DNA of 64,000 bases from CAYMUL01 sp964393605. Lineage in GTDB: Bacteria > Bacteroidota > Ignavibacteria > Ignavibacteriales > Ignavibacteriaceae. Position numbers and translations under genes: made by a program. Positions within the stretch are counted from its first letter, which is position 1, and every line of letters begins with the position of its first letter. Positions 47,109 to 55,641 of the stretch are shown here, piece by piece. The stretch covers positions 46,015-110,014 of the forward strand of contig CAYMUL010000011.1 in NCBI GenBank assembly GCA_964393605.1, given 5' to 3'. Below the pieces are notes generated by a model that made no database searches, had not been told where the DNA came from, and saw nothing but the letters and a program-made list of their open reading frames with translations.

Positions 47109-47273
47109 TCATCCCTACGGGATTTTTTTTATCACAGGGCATTTTGTTACCAATATATTTTCCCTAACGGGAAAAATATTTTAATTATTGAAATCCCGAA
47201 AGCTATCGGGATGAGATATTAGTAAAAAGCAATGACGCAAAAAAAAAATCAAATCCCCGAAAGCGTTCGGGGA
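47109..47273. repeat. Cluster of four small hairpin repeats in a 506-base intergenic region
   Basis: Within 46891-47396 lie ATCCCTACGGGAT, TTTCCCTAACGGGAAA, ATCCCGAAAGCTATCGGGAT and a CCCCGAA/TTCGGGG hairpin. They resemble the motifs of the 12016 array and the cluster at 36019. No gene is visible in the rest of the region. Confidence 0.75.
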
Positions 47274-47396
47274 TGAAATATTTTTTTCTGTTTTGAAATG
47301 CTCTCATTACGAAAGTAAGAGCAACAACTTGATGAACGTTTAACTTTTGTTCTGGCTTGTCCAGGTCAGGATAAGAAAATAGATGTGTGCGCGTAA

Positions 47397-48230
47397 TTAT
47401 CGATGTGAAAATTTATACTTCTCAATATCTATTCTCTCCACGTGGCTGACTTCATTGCCGAGAAAAAGTTCTGCGACTTGCTTAAACGTTGAAGGAACAT
47501 CACTTACGTAAAAACTTTTATTTCCCATCGCAGATGAGTTAGTTTTTAATCCTATTCTATCGAGTTCACTGCGAACAACTTCCGCCGCGGCAACACCGGA
47601 ATCAATCAACCGTACCTCTTTGCCGATTACTTTTTGTATCACCTCGCTCAATAAAGGATAATGTGTACAGCCGAGAATTAAAGTATCTATTTTTTTTTCG
47701 CCCAACTCGTGGAGATATTCTTCGGCAATTTCAAATGTAGCGCGATGATTGAGCCAACCTTCTTCCGCCAATGGAACGAAGAGAGGGCATGATTGCTCAA
47801 AAATTTCTATAGCCTGGTCGATCGAATGAATAAAATTAGAGTAAGCTTTATTTGCGATAGTTGCTCGCGTGCCGATAACGCCGATTCTTTTTGCCGAAGA
47901 ATTTTTTACGGCAAGCTTCGAACCTGCTTCAATCATACCGATGATTGGAACGGTATATCTTTTTTTCAATTCGGGGATTGCAACCGAAGAAGCAGTGTTG
48001 CAAGCGACGACAATCGCCTTCACATTTTTCTCCATCAAAAATTCTGAGTTATGAATTGAATATTCAATTACAGTTTCGTTTGATTTGGAGCCGTACGGAA
48101 CACGCGCCGTATCGCCGAAATAAACTATGCTTTCATTCGGCAGTGCGGATGCGATACGCTTAACGACAGTCAAGCCACCGATACCGGAATCGAACACGCC
48201 AATCGGTTTTTCTTTTTCCATGAAGTTCAT
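47397..48230 (-). CDS. murI: Glutamate racemase
   Basis: 277 residues. It converts L- to D-glutamate for peptidoglycan. The two catalytic cysteines are C77 (VACNTASS) and C188 (GCTHYPLL), and the N-terminal signature is GVFDSGIGGLTVV. ATG 48230 (MNFMEKEKP) or ATG 48221 may be the start; the first lies 7 bases past the glnD stop. It is the last gene of the glnD run. Confidence 0.94.
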   Translation of the reverse strand: MNFMEKEKPIGVFDSGIGGLTVVKRIASALPNESIVYFGDTARVPYGSKSNETVIEYSIHNSEFLMEKNVKAIVVACNTASSVAIPELKKRYTVPIIGMIEAGSKLAVKNSSAKRIGVIGTRATIANKAYSNFIHSIDQAIEIFEQSCPLFVPLAEEGWLNHRATFEIAEEYLHELGEKKIDTLILGCTHYPLLSEVIQKVIGKEVRLIDSGVAAAEVVRSELDRIGLKTNSSAMGNKSFYVSDVPSTFKQVAELFLGNEVSHVERIDIEKYKFSHR

Positions 48231-48237
48231 TTTTGTA

Positions 48238-50814
48238 TTACACTATTTGTTCTATTGCTTCAATGAGATGAGATTCAATCAACTTCAGAAAATTCGGAGA
48301 CGCTTTTTTCATTTGACGATCGAGAACATAAAATGCATCGGCAACTTCATCGCCGCGAGTTGCAATCTTCGCAAAATAAATATTCAAACCGAGTTCGTTC
48401 AACTCGCTTGTAATTTTGTAAAGCAAGCCAAGTCTGTCGGGGGAGAAGACATCGATGATTGTATATTTTTCATGATCTTCAAATTTAATTTTTACCTGTC
48501 CGGGGCGCTTGAAAAATTTATTTTCAATTCTCCACCACTTTGATTTTAGCTTTGTAATTTCATTACCTAACTGCATCCTGCCGGTAATAACAGCGATGAA
48601 ATCGGATTTTATTTTTTCATATCTCTCTTTTTCAAGTTGTTCGTTAGTGCGGAAATCCGTTACATTAAAATTGTCAATAACAATTCCATCTTTGCGAGTA
48701 AATATTTTTGCATCGTGAATGTTTGCATCGTTGATCAAAAGCGCGCCGCACATACGCGAAAGCAAAGCGGGATAATCTTTCGAGATGACGGTGATGTTTG
48801 TAAAATTTTCAAGTTCTTTAAATAAAACTGAAACCGGTTCGCCTTCAATAATTTCTTCGATGTGCCGCGCAATTTCTTTTTCGGAAAAATGCGAAGCGTA
48901 GCTAATGTCGGTCATTGCTTCAATATGCGTCTGCACATGAGCGTCTGAAATTCTGTCCGAGTGTTTTGAAATATCTTGCGGGAGAATTGAAGCGGAAGCG
49001 ATTAACATTTCTTCACCGGAAATTTTTTGATCGAGCATCTCTTTTGCTTTTCTGTAAAGTTCGTTTAGAAGTTCATGCTTCCATGAAGTCCACAAAGCGG
49101 GATTCACCGCGGAGAGATCGGCGTAAGTTAAAAGATAAAGAAGATCGAGTTGCGGCGACGAAGAAAACTTCGAACAGAAAATATTAAGCGTTTCAGGGTC
49201 ATTCAAATTTCTGCGGAATGCAACTTGTTCCATCAACAAATGATTGCGCACGAGAAAACAAACATCATTGATTTCATCGTCGGCGTAACCAAGTCTGCTC
49301 ATAACAGAGGAAGCAGTTTCCGCTCCGAGGATTTCGTGACCGGCAACGCTATTCGGTTTTGCAATATCATGAAATAGCAAAGCGAGGAAAAGAATTTCTT
49401 TTTCTTTCTTCAATGAATTAAAAATTTTCCCGAGAATAGTTTTATCATCTCTCAGTTTTTCGATGTTTTTTATCGTCATCAAAGTATGCTCATCGGCAGT
49501 GTAAGTATGATAGACGCCGTGCTGGATGAAACTTGTGAGTTCACCAAATTCTTTTATGTAAGCACCGAGAACACCGAGTTCATGCATGGAAGCAAGAGTT
49601 TCGCCGACGTTCCCATCCAATCTTAAAATCTCTCTGAAGAAAACAGATGAAATAAAAATTTCCTGAGGTTGTAATTTTTGAATACTCTCGATAATCATTG
49701 AACGAAGATTTTCATCGAACGAAAAATTTTTAATTCCTCTGAAATAAAACGCGCGAAGGATTTGCGAGATGGTTAAAGTTTCATTTAGCAATGTGTTTAT
49801 TCTCCCCCCTTTCTGAAAAAATTCGTCGTCAAGTTGTTCGGTTAATACATCGGGCAAATAACCAATTAAGTTTTTTCTAACTCGCTTCAAATATGATTTT
49901 GTAAATCGGGAGATGACATTTGTTGCCGCAAAATAATCTTTCATGAAAGGAAGAAAATCACCTTTCGGGTAATGAAGAAGTTTTGCAATTTTAATTTGAT
50001 CGTCCGCTTCAAGTCTATCAACTTTTCTTTTGTGTTGCATGTGTAACAAGTGACGGACTTTCAAAATAAAATTGTAGCCGGAAAAAATTCTGTCGATTTC
50101 ATCGCTCGAAACAAATTTATCATTTCTTAATGCGGTCATAAAATTTTCTATCTGCGTCGATTCTGCTTGTCGATCAATTACAATTCGTGATTCCAAAAAA
50201 TGAAGCCACTCGACAAGTTGAATATCGCGCAATCCGCCGTTAGAATTTTTTGTATTCGGTTCAACTTCTTTTGGAGAGAAGCCGAATTTTTTATAGCGCA
50301 TTTCGGCGTCGTGTAGGAATTGAATTGCAAGTGTTTTATAGTTTTCGATATTTAAGAATTGTAAAAATTGATTCTGCCACTCGTTGTATTTTTTATGATT
50401 CCCGGCGATAAATCTTGTTTCAAAAAACTGCGTGAAGGAATGAAGGTCTTCGTTAAAAAATTTTTCGATATCGGAAACATCCCGAGTAACTTGTGAAATT
50501 TCAATTCCGCTATCCCAAAAATATTTTAACAGTTCGGAAATATCTTCGGCGCAATCGTCCTCTTTTTCAATGATGAAAAGTAAATCGATGTCGGAATAAG
50601 GAGAAAGTTCGCGCCGTGCAAAACTTCCACCGGATGCGATTGCAAATTTTAACTTCTTGTGTGCGCAAGTATGACGGATGAAGTTTTCCAATTCGATGCT
50701 GTACTCGAGGCAAACTTGTAAAGGGTTGCCTGCAATCGATGAGTTTGTGAAAAGTCCCTCGCGTAAATTAGTTAAAGAAAAATTTTTAATTTCTTTGGAA
50801 TTTTTTTTTGGCAT
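48238..50814 (-). CDS. glnD: Bifunctional uridylyltransferase/uridylyl-removing enzyme GlnD
   Basis: 858 residues from the ATG at 50814, 10 bases past the queF stop; the frame is open to TTG 50850. It modifies and demodifies PII in response to glutamine. Domains in order: nucleotidyltransferase (62-79; GGSFARRELSPYSDIDLL, with D75 and D77), linker/GlnE-like part, HD domain (LLFHDIAKP near 484 and VRNHLLM later), then two ACT domains (NITVISKDYPALLSRMCGAL and IDVFSPDRLGLLYKITSEL). Confidence 0.93.
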   Translation of the reverse strand: MPKKNSKEIKNFSLTNLREGLFTNSSIAGNPLQVCLEYSIELENFIRHTCAHKKLKFAIASGGSFARRELSPYSDIDLLFIIEKEDDCAEDISELLKYFWDSGIEISQVTRDVSDIEKFFNEDLHSFTQFFETRFIAGNHKKYNEWQNQFLQFLNIENYKTLAIQFLHDAEMRYKKFGFSPKEVEPNTKNSNGGLRDIQLVEWLHFLESRIVIDRQAESTQIENFMTALRNDKFVSSDEIDRIFSGYNFILKVRHLLHMQHKRKVDRLEADDQIKIAKLLHYPKGDFLPFMKDYFAATNVISRFTKSYLKRVRKNLIGYLPDVLTEQLDDEFFQKGGRINTLLNETLTISQILRAFYFRGIKNFSFDENLRSMIIESIQKLQPQEIFISSVFFREILRLDGNVGETLASMHELGVLGAYIKEFGELTSFIQHGVYHTYTADEHTLMTIKNIEKLRDDKTILGKIFNSLKKEKEILFLALLFHDIAKPNSVAGHEILGAETASSVMSRLGYADDEINDVCFLVRNHLLMEQVAFRRNLNDPETLNIFCSKFSSSPQLDLLYLLTYADLSAVNPALWTSWKHELLNELYRKAKEMLDQKISGEEMLIASASILPQDISKHSDRISDAHVQTHIEAMTDISYASHFSEKEIARHIEEIIEGEPVSVLFKELENFTNITVISKDYPALLSRMCGALLINDANIHDAKIFTRKDGIVIDNFNVTDFRTNEQLEKERYEKIKSDFIAVITGRMQLGNEITKLKSKWWRIENKFFKRPGQVKIKFEDHEKYTIIDVFSPDRLGLLYKITSELNELGLNIYFAKIATRGDEVADAFYVLDRQMKKASPNFLKLIESHLIEAIEQIV

Positions 50815-50824
50815 GATCGAAAAT

Positions 50825-51181
50825 CTATTTTTTCTTTTTATGCTCGACAATAATTTCCGAGTGAATGCCGCCGCGGGTATTGAATTTAGCGGTTATCTTC
50901 ATGTATCGCGGTTTGCAAACTTTAACGAGATCATTAAGAATTTTATTCGTAACGGCTTCGAAAAAAATTCCGTCGTTGCGATAAGATTGCAAATAGAACT
51001 TGTAGCTTTTCAATTCGATACAAATCTTGTCGGGAATGTATTCGAAAATAATTGTTGCAAAATCGGGCTGACCGGTTTTCGGACAGAGAGAAGTGAATTC
51101 CGGCGCAGTGTGAACAATAGTGTAATCCCTCTCCGGATTCGGATTGGGAAAAGTTTCGAGAAGAGTGAGTTTTGGGGTCAT
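50825..51181 (-). CDS. queF: NADPH-dependent 7-cyano-7-deazaguanine reductase (short QueF)
   Basis: 118 residues, the short (unimodular) type. It reduces preQ0 to preQ1 for queuosine in tRNA. Catalytic C33 and D40 lie in TSLCPKTGQPDF, and ELKSYKFYLQSYRNDGIFFE is the second family motif. It sits 3 bases after the small upstream gene. queC, which makes preQ0, is on the same strand 4.5 kb upstream, separated by the restriction/Fic cassette. Confidence 0.95.
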   Translation of the reverse strand: MTPKLTLLETFPNPNPERDYTIVHTAPEFTSLCPKTGQPDFATIIFEYIPDKICIELKSYKFYLQSYRNDGIFFEAVTNKILNDLVKVCKPRYMKITAKFNTRGGIHSEIIVEHKKKK

Positions 51182-51184
51182 AGG

Positions 51185-51382
51185 TTAATCTTCTTTTTTA
51201 TTGGGTAATAATTCTAAATCTGAAAAAGTAAATTGTAATGCATCATACCAGCTGATGTATTTACCGACGTGGTTTTCAACTTTTTGGATTTCAAGATCAG
51301 TGAGTTTTCGGTTTAGAATTTCTTCAGAAACTGTATCTACATCTTCTACGACTAATTTGTAAATGACTTTGTTTTTTCGCAT
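51185..51382 (-). CDS. Small conserved protein upstream of queF
   Basis: 65 residues, acidic, with no known domain (LVVEDVDTVSEEILNRKLTDLEIQKVENH). It is tightly placed: 8 bases after the endonuclease gene and 3 before queF. It may be native to the queF operon or the last gene of the inserted cassette. Confidence 0.6.
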   Translation of the reverse strand: MRKNKVIYKLVVEDVDTVSEEILNRKLTDLEIQKVENHVGKYISWYDALQFTFSDLELLPNKKED

Positions 51383-51390
51383 GATTGTTC

Positions 51391-52428
51391 CTAATTGTTA
51401 TTGTAAAAACCATTCAATATCGAAATTCGATTTTCCTTATACTCGTTCGTTGAATCGAAAAGATTTTGGGACAATACTCTTTGCAATGACTTATTATGAA
51501 CAGATTTTTCTTTGAGAGATTGACGAGCATCGACGATTTTTAACTCTCTTTCAAGAAACCAATCGGATAAAAAGGATTTATATTTTTCTTTATTAGTATC
51601 GATATTTTTTACATCGTTGATGAAATTAAATTTTTCTAAAAAATCAGGTTTTGCAATCGAATTTATGATGTGCAAGATTTCTTGCATAGTATTGTCTTCC
51701 TGAGAAAGAAAGTTCCATAACTCATCTGCAAGTAGGATTTCCTCAGATGCAAAATATTTTTTAAAGTCTACGCTGTAGTTAAAGAACCTGTCTTTATCAT
51801 GACCACATTTTTCACTATGGAGTGGATCAAATGGAAATCCTAAATAATAATAAATTTCTTTATGTTGGAATTTTAATTTAAGTGCCGCTTTTCCATGAAG
51901 AAATTTATTTTTCTGTTCCTTGAAGATATCACTATTTGGTTTCACAGTTTTTAATTCGATAAGTGTAATGCTGTCCTCATCTTCAAAAAAAACATCGGCA
52001 GAAAAATTTGGAGCATATATTTCGCCGGTTTCAAGATTGGAATAAATTGAATTGTTTTCATTTATCAGATTTGGATGAAGTGTTGAGTTTTTTAATGATG
52101 CAATTATATCGCTGATAGCATTTTGCTGTTGTTTGTTTATTTTTAACGATTCAAACTTTCTTTTCTCTCCATCGCAAATAATATGAGCAGTTTTTTCAAA
52201 AAAAGATTGACCAAGTCTGGTGTTTAATCCATGCATCCAACTTGCTAAACTTATAAAAATCGGAATATCATTTACATGTCTTTCCAGATTTACCTTGAAG
52301 GCATTTAAAAATGCATCATGAAAGGGTGCATTGCGGTTGTTTAATGCATCTTCTGGAAAATCATCAAATTTTGATTTAACAGTTTTAATTACTTCTAGAG
52401 CTATTCTTTCCTTCTTAAGCGTATCCAT
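51391..52428 (-). CDS. Type II restriction endonuclease, TdeIII-like
   Basis: 345 residues. A PD-(D/E)xK nuclease site is visible as D145 (FSADVFFED) and E158-L-K160 (ITLIELKT), followed by KPNSDIFKEQKNKFLHGKAALKLKF and YYLGFPFDP, a pattern I associate with the TdeIII family. The pairing with the methyltransferase is strong evidence: the ATG at 52428 abuts the methyltransferase stop with no gap. The TdeIII target (GGNCC) is not demonstrated here. Confidence 0.7.
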   Translation of the reverse strand: MDTLKKERIALEVIKTVKSKFDDFPEDALNNRNAPFHDAFLNAFKVNLERHVNDIPIFISLASWMHGLNTRLGQSFFEKTAHIICDGEKRKFESLKINKQQQNAISDIIASLKNSTLHPNLINENNSIYSNLETGEIYAPNFSADVFFEDEDSITLIELKTVKPNSDIFKEQKNKFLHGKAALKLKFQHKEIYYYLGFPFDPLHSEKCGHDKDRFFNYSVDFKKYFASEEILLADELWNFLSQEDNTMQEILHIINSIAKPDFLEKFNFINDVKNIDTNKEKYKSFLSDWFLERELKIVDARQSLKEKSVHNKSLQRVLSQNLFDSTNEYKENRISILNGFYNNN

Positions 52429-54009
52429 CTAAATTCCTTTGAAATAAAAAATTGATTCCGCATAAGCTCCTTTATCCTTCTCGGTTCTGTTGAGAACAGG
52501 TCTTTTAAATTGTTGCTCTATTCTCATTCCAGATTTTTCAGCAATAAGCGGATACAAATTGTATTTATCATTCGCAACTAAAAACACATTAAAATCATCC
52601 GCCAAATATTGTCTACAATTAATTAAAACAGACGCAATGCCATTAACGTAAGATTCTTTAGCATCTTTGCCTTGACCTTTAAACAAGGGACCAATTTCCA
52701 AATCATCACTCCTCGTAAAACCAAATAAATCATAGGCGTACTCGTGCTGTTCATGATAGTTGATTAAGCCCACATACGGCGGACTCGAAAAAATTCCTTT
52801 GATTTTTTGCTTCTGAATTTTAGATGCGAAGTCATTATTAATTTTTTTGATTGAAGAAAACAAGTCGATAGTTCTGCTATCTCCGGTAAAACAATTCTGA
52901 AATGTATTCGTCCGCAATGAATTAAAATCTGCTAATCTCTTCATTGTGTCTTTAGAATATCTTTCCCACCAACCGAGCAACGAAAAAAGAGGTTTGCATA
53001 TTTTCCCGTGCTTCGAACAGTAATATGTTTGAGAAATTGGTTCGATGAGTGTGGCTAAATCTGCATGTGTTGTTGCCCTGCAAGATCTTATAGTTCTGCT
53101 CAAAATAATTGTAATGATTTTTTTTGTTGAAGGATTTTTTACTTTTTTAATTAACTCAAATATAAAATCAATCTCAGTTCTAACATGATTTAAATACCAT
53201 TTATCAAGAAAAGTCTCGTTTTTATTTTGCTTGATGTCTATTTTAAATTCACTTGCCAGGTTGTTAAAGAACGGTAAGAAATTTTTTTCTTTCTCTTTTC
53301 CATAAATATTCTCATCAATCTCGCCATTTTTTATTTTCCATTTATACTCGGGAGTAGGGAAGTATTTGTTGTTGAAGAGGAACAATTCTTCGAGCAACCT
53401 TGCTTCAAATTTAAGAGTGTTCGAATCCGCTATGAAGTTTTTGAGTGCATCGCTAATGATCTTCAATTCATCGCGTAAGTTACTTGAATCATATCTGCCA
53501 ATTTTCACGTTGCTAATTAAAGAATTGAATGCTGAAATATCAATTCCAATGGCGTGCATTCCAAGTTCGTTAGCTTGTACAAGAGTAGTTCCGCTTCCGC
53601 AAAATGGATCAAGAACTATATCATCCTTCTTGAAATAAATTTCTTTCTTAAATTCGTCAGTATGAGTATCAAGAAAATATTCAACAAGCTGGGGAATAAA
53701 TTTTCCTTTATAAGGATGGAGACGATGAACATGTTTAGTAGTTTCTGCCTCTTTGTATTGTTCAAATGATAAGTGCCAATCAATGTCATCACCAAGTTTT
53801 TCTTTCCAACTGAGTTGACGGTCTCCATAGTACGAATGATAATATTCTAACAATTCATGCTTGTTGATAAAGATATTACCGTTATCGCCATATTTTCTAA
53901 TTTTCCCATAATTAATAAGATAGGAAATATTAGAAGATGTAACATTCCTGTTTAGTTCTAAACTAATCCAATTACTCGCATCTTTAATTGTTATCAATTC
54001 GTTTTTCAT
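52429..54009 (-). CDS. DNA methyltransferase of a type II restriction-modification system
   Basis: 526 residues. An N-terminal helix-turn-helix-like region (4-60; ITIKDASNWISLELNR) precedes SAM motif I DPFCGSGTT (134-142). Catalytic motif IV SSPPY lies near 406-410, with a long target-recognition stretch between them. Motif IV of the SPPY type fits an N4-cytosine (or N6-adenine) amino-methyltransferase. It precedes and abuts the endonuclease gene, as expected of the protective partner. A 54-base gap separates it from the rhuM-fic gene. Confidence 0.85.
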   Translation of the reverse strand: MKNELITIKDASNWISLELNRNVTSSNISYLINYGKIRKYGDNGNIFINKHELLEYYHSYYGDRQLSWKEKLGDDIDWHLSFEQYKEAETTKHVHRLHPYKGKFIPQLVEYFLDTHTDEFKKEIYFKKDDIVLDPFCGSGTTLVQANELGMHAIGIDISAFNSLISNVKIGRYDSSNLRDELKIISDALKNFIADSNTLKFEARLLEELFLFNNKYFPTPEYKWKIKNGEIDENIYGKEKEKNFLPFFNNLASEFKIDIKQNKNETFLDKWYLNHVRTEIDFIFELIKKVKNPSTKKIITIILSRTIRSCRATTHADLATLIEPISQTYYCSKHGKICKPLFSLLGWWERYSKDTMKRLADFNSLRTNTFQNCFTGDSRTIDLFSSIKKINNDFASKIQKQKIKGIFSSPPYVGLINYHEQHEYAYDLFGFTRSDDLEIGPLFKGQGKDAKESYVNGIASVLINCRQYLADDFNVFLVANDKYNLYPLIAEKSGMRIEQQFKRPVLNRTEKDKGAYAESIFYFKGI

Positions 54010-54063
54010 TTCACAACTGAATATAATTATGTTTTATCTTAAATGGAATCATACTTCTACTCA

Positions 54064-55059
54064 TTATGATAGTAAGTTTGTAATTAAGTTAATCATTTTT
54101 CCCTTTTCCTTCGGGTCGCTTATTGCTATCAACAGAGCAAGCGATGTCAATGCATTGTCATTGATTTTCTTTTCACCCGATTTTTTATGTAAGAAGTTAT
54201 TTCCATCTAAATAATAAATAAAAAGAAACGAACCAATTCGCTTATTACCATCACTGAAAGGATGATCCTTAATTATAAAATAGAGTAAATGTGCTGCCTT
54301 CTCTTCAAGCGATGAATACAAATCTTTTCCTCCAAAAGTTTGATAAATATTCCCCAAAATTGCTTTGAATTTATTTCCATCCTCCTGACCAAAAATTTGT
54401 GATGCTTCTTTTCTTGCCAACAAGTCGTCTTTAATTTTCTGAATTACAGAAAAAGCATCTTCGTAGTTAATGTTATACTTTTCCTTTTCTTTTTTCTTAA
54501 CAGCTAATTTATCTTTATCGTATTGTTCGAGTAGCGATAATGACCTGGAGTAATCTGAAAGCAGGGATAATATTTCCCGTTCTTGTCCTGCAAGCAATTC
54601 ATGCTTTGATTTCTCTTTGAGATACTCAATTGTTTCTGTTAACTCTAATAAATTTTTTTGAGCTGATTGCAGCCGTTTTTCATTAATTGTGTAACCTTTA
54701 ACAAGATGATTTTTCAATGTCCTTGTTGCCCAAATACGGAATTGAGTTGCTCGTTGAGAGTTGACTCGATAACCGACTGAAATAATTACATCCAGATTAT
54801 AATATTCAATATTTCTTGTTATTCTCCGTTTGCCTTCAATTTGAACTGTTGCAATTTTTGCAACAGTTGAATTTCTAAGTAATTCCCTGTTGTTGAATAT
54901 ATTTCTTAGATGTCTAGAGAGGCCTGATTTATCAGTATCAAATAATAATGAAAGCTGGTTAAGATTTAGCCACACTGATTCTTCTTCTAATCGCACTTCT
55001 AATTTGGGTCCTTCATTGGATTTGAAAATAACAACTTCACCTTTCTTAATTTCTTTCAT
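54064..55059 (-). CDS. RhuM N-terminal domain fused to a Fic/Doc domain
   Basis: 331 residues. Residues 1-155 are RhuM-type (COG3943), with a probable helix-turn-helix at about 31-60 and NLDVIISVGYRVNSQRATQFRIWA at 88-111. Residues about 195-331 are a Fic/Doc domain with the motif HPFSDGNKRIGS (266-277), where Lys replaces the common Gly, as in Doc-like proteins. Fic domains AMPylate or phosphorylate targets. RhuM genes are often found with restriction-modification systems, as here. Its ATG lies in an ATGA overlap with the truncated rhuM copy. Confidence 0.83.
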   Translation of the reverse strand: MKEIKKGEVVIFKSNEGPKLEVRLEEESVWLNLNQLSLLFDTDKSGLSRHLRNIFNNRELLRNSTVAKIATVQIEGKRRITRNIEYYNLDVIISVGYRVNSQRATQFRIWATRTLKNHLVKGYTINEKRLQSAQKNLLELTETIEYLKEKSKHELLAGQEREILSLLSDYSRSLSLLEQYDKDKLAVKKKEKEKYNINYEDAFSVIQKIKDDLLARKEASQIFGQEDGNKFKAILGNIYQTFGGKDLYSSLEEKAAHLLYFIIKDHPFSDGNKRIGSFLFIYYLDGNNFLHKKSGEKKINDNALTSLALLIAISDPKEKGKMINLITNLLS

Positions 55060-55167
55060 TTCGAATACCTCACTGCAAATAATTTGGGTTTGTTTTGTAC
55101 GGAATCCGGTCGTCGATTTCCGCTTGATGAAAACTGCGAAGATGATATGTATAATTGCCCGATCATA
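54596..55167 (-). repeat. 572-bp tandem duplication, copy B (rhuM-fic 5' part plus queC-tail remnant)
   Basis: It aligns to 55168-55739 at a constant offset of 572. Bases 54596-54850 are almost identical to the other copy (3 mismatches seen). Beyond that, the rhuM 5' part has diverged. Bases 55070-55160 hold a degenerate copy of the last 30 codons of queC (FHQAEIDDRIPYKTNPNYLQ in the queC frame). Confidence 0.82.
54844..54868. repeat. 25-bp perfect inverted repeat in rhuM-fic
   Basis: AACTGTTGCAA, three T, then TTGCAACAGTT. It encodes TVAKIATV and marks the point where the near-identical part of the two rhuM copies ends. Confidence 0.9.
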
Positions 55168-55631
55168 AATTCATGCTTTGATTTCTCTTTGAGATACTCA
55201 ATTGTTTCTGTTAATTCTAATAAATTTTTTTGAGCTGATTGCAGTCGTTTTTCATTAATTGTGTAACCTTTAACAAGATGATTTTTCAATTTCCTTGTTG
55301 CCCAAATACGGAATTGAGTTGCTCGTTGAGAGTTGACTCGATAACCGACTGAAATAATTACATCCAGATTATAATATTCAATATTTCTTGTTATTCTCCG
55401 TTTGCCTTCAATTTGAACTGTTTCCATTTTGGAAACAGTTGCGTCTTCCAGTAATTCACCGGAATTAAAAATGTTTTTAACATGTTTTGAAATAGCGGCT
55501 TTCTTTACACAAAACAATGATGCGACCTGGTTTTGAGTCAACCACACAGTTTCATCTTCCAAGCGGACATCAATAGCCGGTCCTTCTTTGGATTTGAAAA
55601 TAACAACTTCACCTTTTTTAATTTCTTTCAT
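55056..55631 (-). CDS. Truncated RhuM N-terminal protein formed by tandem duplication
   Basis: 191 residues from the ATG at 55631, with GAGG 11 bases upstream within the queC stop region. Residues 71-154 match the RhuM part of the Fic fusion with a single difference (K114 for T). Residues 17-70, with the helix-turn-helix, differ at about half of positions. After residue 154 the frame runs out of frame through a queC-tail remnant (MIGQLYISSSQFSSSGNRR) and stops in the ATGA of rhuM-fic. It could still make a small DNA-binding protein coupled to the Fic fusion, or be a non-functional remnant. Confidence 0.75.
   Translation of the reverse strand: MKEIKKGEVVIFKSKEGPAIDVRLEDETVWLTQNQVASLFCVKKAAISKHVKNIFNSGELLEDATVSKMETVQIEGKRRITRNIEYYNLDVIISVGYRVNSQRATQFRIWATRKLKNHLVKGYTINEKRLQSAQKNLLELTETIEYLKEKSKHEFMIGQLYISSSQFSSSGNRRPDSVQNKPKLFAVRYSK
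55416..55440. repeat. 25-bp perfect inverted repeat in the truncated rhuM copy
   Basis: AACTGTTTCCA, three T, then TGGAAACAGTT; encodes TVSKMETV. It is at the same position as 54844-54868 but with different stem bases, changed on both arms. Confidence 0.9.
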
Positions 55632-55641
55632 TTTAAATACC

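Noticed and set aside
50815..50850. TTG start of glnD at 50850
   Set aside because: It would overlap queF by 26 bases; the ATG at 50814 fits the spacing better.
50678..51208. 176-codon plus-strand ORF opposite queF and glnD
   Set aside because: Antisense shadow of two clear genes.
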